In this document: positions 62,558 to 64,000 of the stretch, piece after piece | Layout of the letters: each line of letters starts with the position of its first letter | How positions within the stretch are numbered: position 1 is the stretch's first letter | Assembly: GCA_013284265.1 (NCBI GenBank) | Contig: JABTBR010000023.1 | Coordinates: forward strand, 1-64,000 | Length of the DNA stretch: 64,000 nt | Direction: 5' to 3' | Source of the DNA: Oxalobacteraceae bacterium | Lineage (GTDB): Bacteria; Pseudomonadota; Gammaproteobacteria; Burkholderiales; Burkholderiaceae_D | Notes under the pieces: model-generated | Seen by the model: only the letters and a program-made list of their open reading frames with translations | The model's database searches: none | Told to the model about the DNA's origin: nothing | Program-made: the position numbers and the translations under genes

Positions 62558-62809
62558 GTTTTCTCCCTGGTCGGCTACGCGGCGGCGCGGCAGCCTGTTG
62601 TACGGGTATCATGCGGATCGGATCACGACTGCCTGGCCGGCGCCGGGCGGCGAACGCGGCTCCTGCCAGGGTTGCGGTATGCTTTAATGCAATCTTGCCT
62701 ACGCGCATGACGTAATCTACGCCTGCGCCGGCTTGCCGCGTTTGCGCACGCGCAAACGCCCTGCTCACCGTTGTTCAACCCACCATTTTCGACCACTACG
62801 AAGGCTGAC

Positions 62810-63145
62810 ATGAAACCATCAAGCAAGGCGGCGCTGATCTCGGCGCTGGTATTTCCCGGACTCGGACAACTGCTGGTACTCAAGCGCGCCGCACGCGGCT
62901 GCCTGTTCCTGCTGCCCTGCCTGCTGGCGCTGGGAACGCTGCTGCGCCAGGCCACCATCACGGCCGAAAATGTGATGAACCAGGTCAGCAGCGGCGCCTT
63001 GCCGCTCGACCCGGTCCTGATCGCCGCACGGGTCAGCGCCGACGGCGGCGGCGCGGGCAGCACGCTGGCCTCGCTGGTATGTCTGCTGTGCTGGCTGGGC
63101 AGCATCGCCGACGCGCTGTGGCTGGGACGGAACGTTCCGCGCTGA
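62810..63145 (+). CDS. Small membrane protein with FPGLGQL motif
   Basis: A 111-residue protein with three hydrophobic segments (about 8-22, 27-48 and 83-102). The motif ALVFPGLGQLLVLKRAARGC near the N-terminus resembles small membrane proteins of the DUF5683/TM2 type. Function unknown. AAGG six bases before the ATG supports this start; the frame extends 13 codons upstream. It precedes the cupin gene by 96 bases. Confidence 0.7.
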   Translation: MKPSSKAALISALVFPGLGQLLVLKRAARGCLFLLPCLLALGTLLRQATITAENVMNQVSSGALPLDPVLIAARVSADGGGAGSTLASLVCLLCWLGSIADALWLGRNVPR

Positions 63146-63241
63146 CACCCCGCACGGCAAGCAATACTGTTACAGCGCAGGCCGGGAAGGGCGCTACAAT
63201 TGCCTGGCAGCTCCCTCTCCCCGCCCTCGAAAGGACTTGCC

Positions 63242-63673
63242 ATGCCCGGTTTCCGCCCTTCCCCCCTTCTCTCCGATGCCGCGCCCCTCTGCCGCCGCGC
63301 CGGCGCCGTGCTGCTGCTGGCCCTGTGCGCCGGGGCCGCGCTGGCCCAGGCACCCGGCTTGCGCCGTACCGTGCTGCAAAAAGCCGATGTCGCCGCACCC
63401 GGCCGCGAAGCGGTGGTTGCGCGGGTCGAACTCGATCCCGGCGCGGTGGCCGCACGCCACACCCATCCCGGCGATGAAATCAGCTATGTGCTCGAAGGCG
63501 AGGGCGAACTGATGATCGATGGCGAGGACCCGCACCGGGTCAAGGTGGGCGAAGCCTTCGTGATCCCGGCCGGCAAGATCCACGCGGCGCGCAATAGCGG
63601 CACCGTACCGCTCAGGCTGGTGGGCGTGTATGTCGTGGACAAGGACAAGCCGCTGGCCACGCCAGCCAAATAA
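63242..63673 (+). CDS. Secreted cupin-domain protein
   Basis: A 143-residue protein with a signal peptide (AGAVLLLALCAGAALA then QAPGLRRTVLQ). The cupin core follows: ARHTHPGDEISYVLEGEGEL (metal-binding His and Glu of motif 1) and GEAFVIPAGKIHAARNSG (motif 2 His). It is a small single-domain periplasmic cupin, with the reaction unknown. AAAGGA six bases before the ATG sets the start over an ATG-equivalent 14 codons upstream. Confidence 0.85.
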   Translation: MPGFRPSPLLSDAAPLCRRAGAVLLLALCAGAALAQAPGLRRTVLQKADVAAPGREAVVARVELDPGAVAARHTHPGDEISYVLEGEGELMIDGEDPHRVKVGEAFVIPAGKIHAARNSGTVPLRLVGVYVVDKDKPLATPAK

Positions 63674-63826
63674 ACTGCGGCGCGCTGTTGCAAACACGCC
63701 ATATCTGCCGGACTCGGGCATCGTACACTGTACTTTTATCGTGCGGGGTGCCAACATATTGGTCATAAGTAACATTCTTTCCACGGGAGACATGGGCTTC
63801 CTGCGTCCTGCGCCGGGCCTGACAAT

Positions 63827-64000
63827 ATGGCTACACTTCTCTGGCCCGACGGCCGGCCCGCCGGCGCTGCCGCTGCGGCAGTCCTGGCCGCCCTGCTGGC
63901 CGCCCTCCTCCCCGCCGGCGCCCATGCCGACAACGCCGGCGCGGCCGCTTCCGACCTGACTACGCTGCCGTTCGAACAGCTGCTGGCGCTCGATGTCTAC
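63827..64000 (+). CDS. TonB-dependent receptor, N-terminal fragment (runs off window)
   Basis: The first 58 codons of a gene cut by the window end. A signal-like Ala/Leu-rich stretch (AAAAVLAALLAALLPAGAHA) is followed by DLTTLPFEQLLALDVY, a motif found just before the plug domain of many TonB-dependent outer-membrane receptors. It is the only ATG in this frame after the stop at 63770, and it lacks a clear ribosome site. A good site (GGGAGA) precedes an ATG at 63792 in another frame. The substrate cannot be told from this fragment. Confidence 0.65.
   Translation, partial: MATLLWPDGRPAGAAAAAVLAALLAALLPAGAHADNAGAAASDLTTLPFEQLLALDVY

Noticed and set aside
63792-63959. Plus-strand ORF starting at 63792 with a good ribosome site
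   Set aside because: It gives a Pro-rich product without domain character, while the other frame from 63827 encodes a signal peptide and a TonB-receptor-like motif. A frameshift or leader peptide cannot be excluded from this fragment.

Overview
The window looks like chromosomal DNA of a GC-rich betaproteobacterium, most likely Oxalobacteraceae (Massilia, Duganella, Rugamonas or Janthinobacterium type). This rests on the gene orders pyrH-frr-uppS-cdsA-dxr-rseP-bamA-skp-lpxD-fabZ-lpxA-lpxB-rnhB and smc-zipA-ligA, a PEP-CTERM protein of the MHFG type, a DUF1631 protein, and a tandem glycine riboswitch ahead of gcvT. No rRNA, tRNA, CRISPR array, prophage or transposase gene was seen. Most of the region is core genome, so the unusual items are isolated genes, RNAs and a dispersed repeat.

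Layout. 0.1-2.3 kb: a minus-strand nfeD / SPFH-protein operon with two small downstream genes. 2.4-5.9 kb: ppsA and its regulatory kinase/phosphorylase gene ppsR, divergent. 6.1-7.3 kb: a RocR-like REC-EAL response regulator whose expected general base is Val. 7.4-23.0 kb: one long minus-strand block for translation (rpsB, tsf, frr), UMP kinase, isoprenoid and undecaprenyl-PP synthesis, CDP-DAG synthesis, envelope stress protease, outer-membrane assembly and lipid A synthesis, ending with RNase HII and an rRNA methyltransferase. 23.2-27.5 kb: a histidine kinase next to a PhnD-like binding protein, then an orphan GlpV-like binding protein. 27.9-31.1 kb: a dCache chemoreceptor and a PEP-CTERM protein. 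31.3-36.4 kb: map, glnD, an RsuA/RluF-type pseudouridine synthase and a YcgR-type PilZ protein. 36.5-40.6 kb: accessory genes, including a 717-residue fusion of a flavin monooxygenase-like half with a NagB-like (glucosamine-6-phosphate deaminase) half. 40.6-50.1 kb: KirBac channel, def, galU, ligA, zipA and smc. 50.4-55.1 kb: PAP2-family protein, DUF1631 protein, a candidate structured RNA, a tiny hydrophilic protein and a ClpP-like protease. 55.2-60.2 kb: promoter, tandem glycine riboswitch, gcvT, gcvH and gcvP. 60.4-62.6 kb: a secreted Cache protein and a chemoreceptor. 62.8-64.0 kb: small membrane protein, cupin, and the start of a TonB-dependent receptor cut by the window edge.

Themes. 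The central block couples protein synthesis to envelope construction. c-di-GMP and chemosensory functions recur (REC-EAL, PilZ/YcgR, two chemoreceptors). A family of short imperfect palindromes with ends near AACCCACGGC / GCCGTGGGTT and a GGGTCTGACCC core occurs at six intergenic sites, one of them inside the gcv locus. The strongest leads for undescribed biology are the monooxygenase-NagB fusion, this repeat family, the structured RNA at about 54.0-54.15 kb, and the EAL protein lacking its general base.
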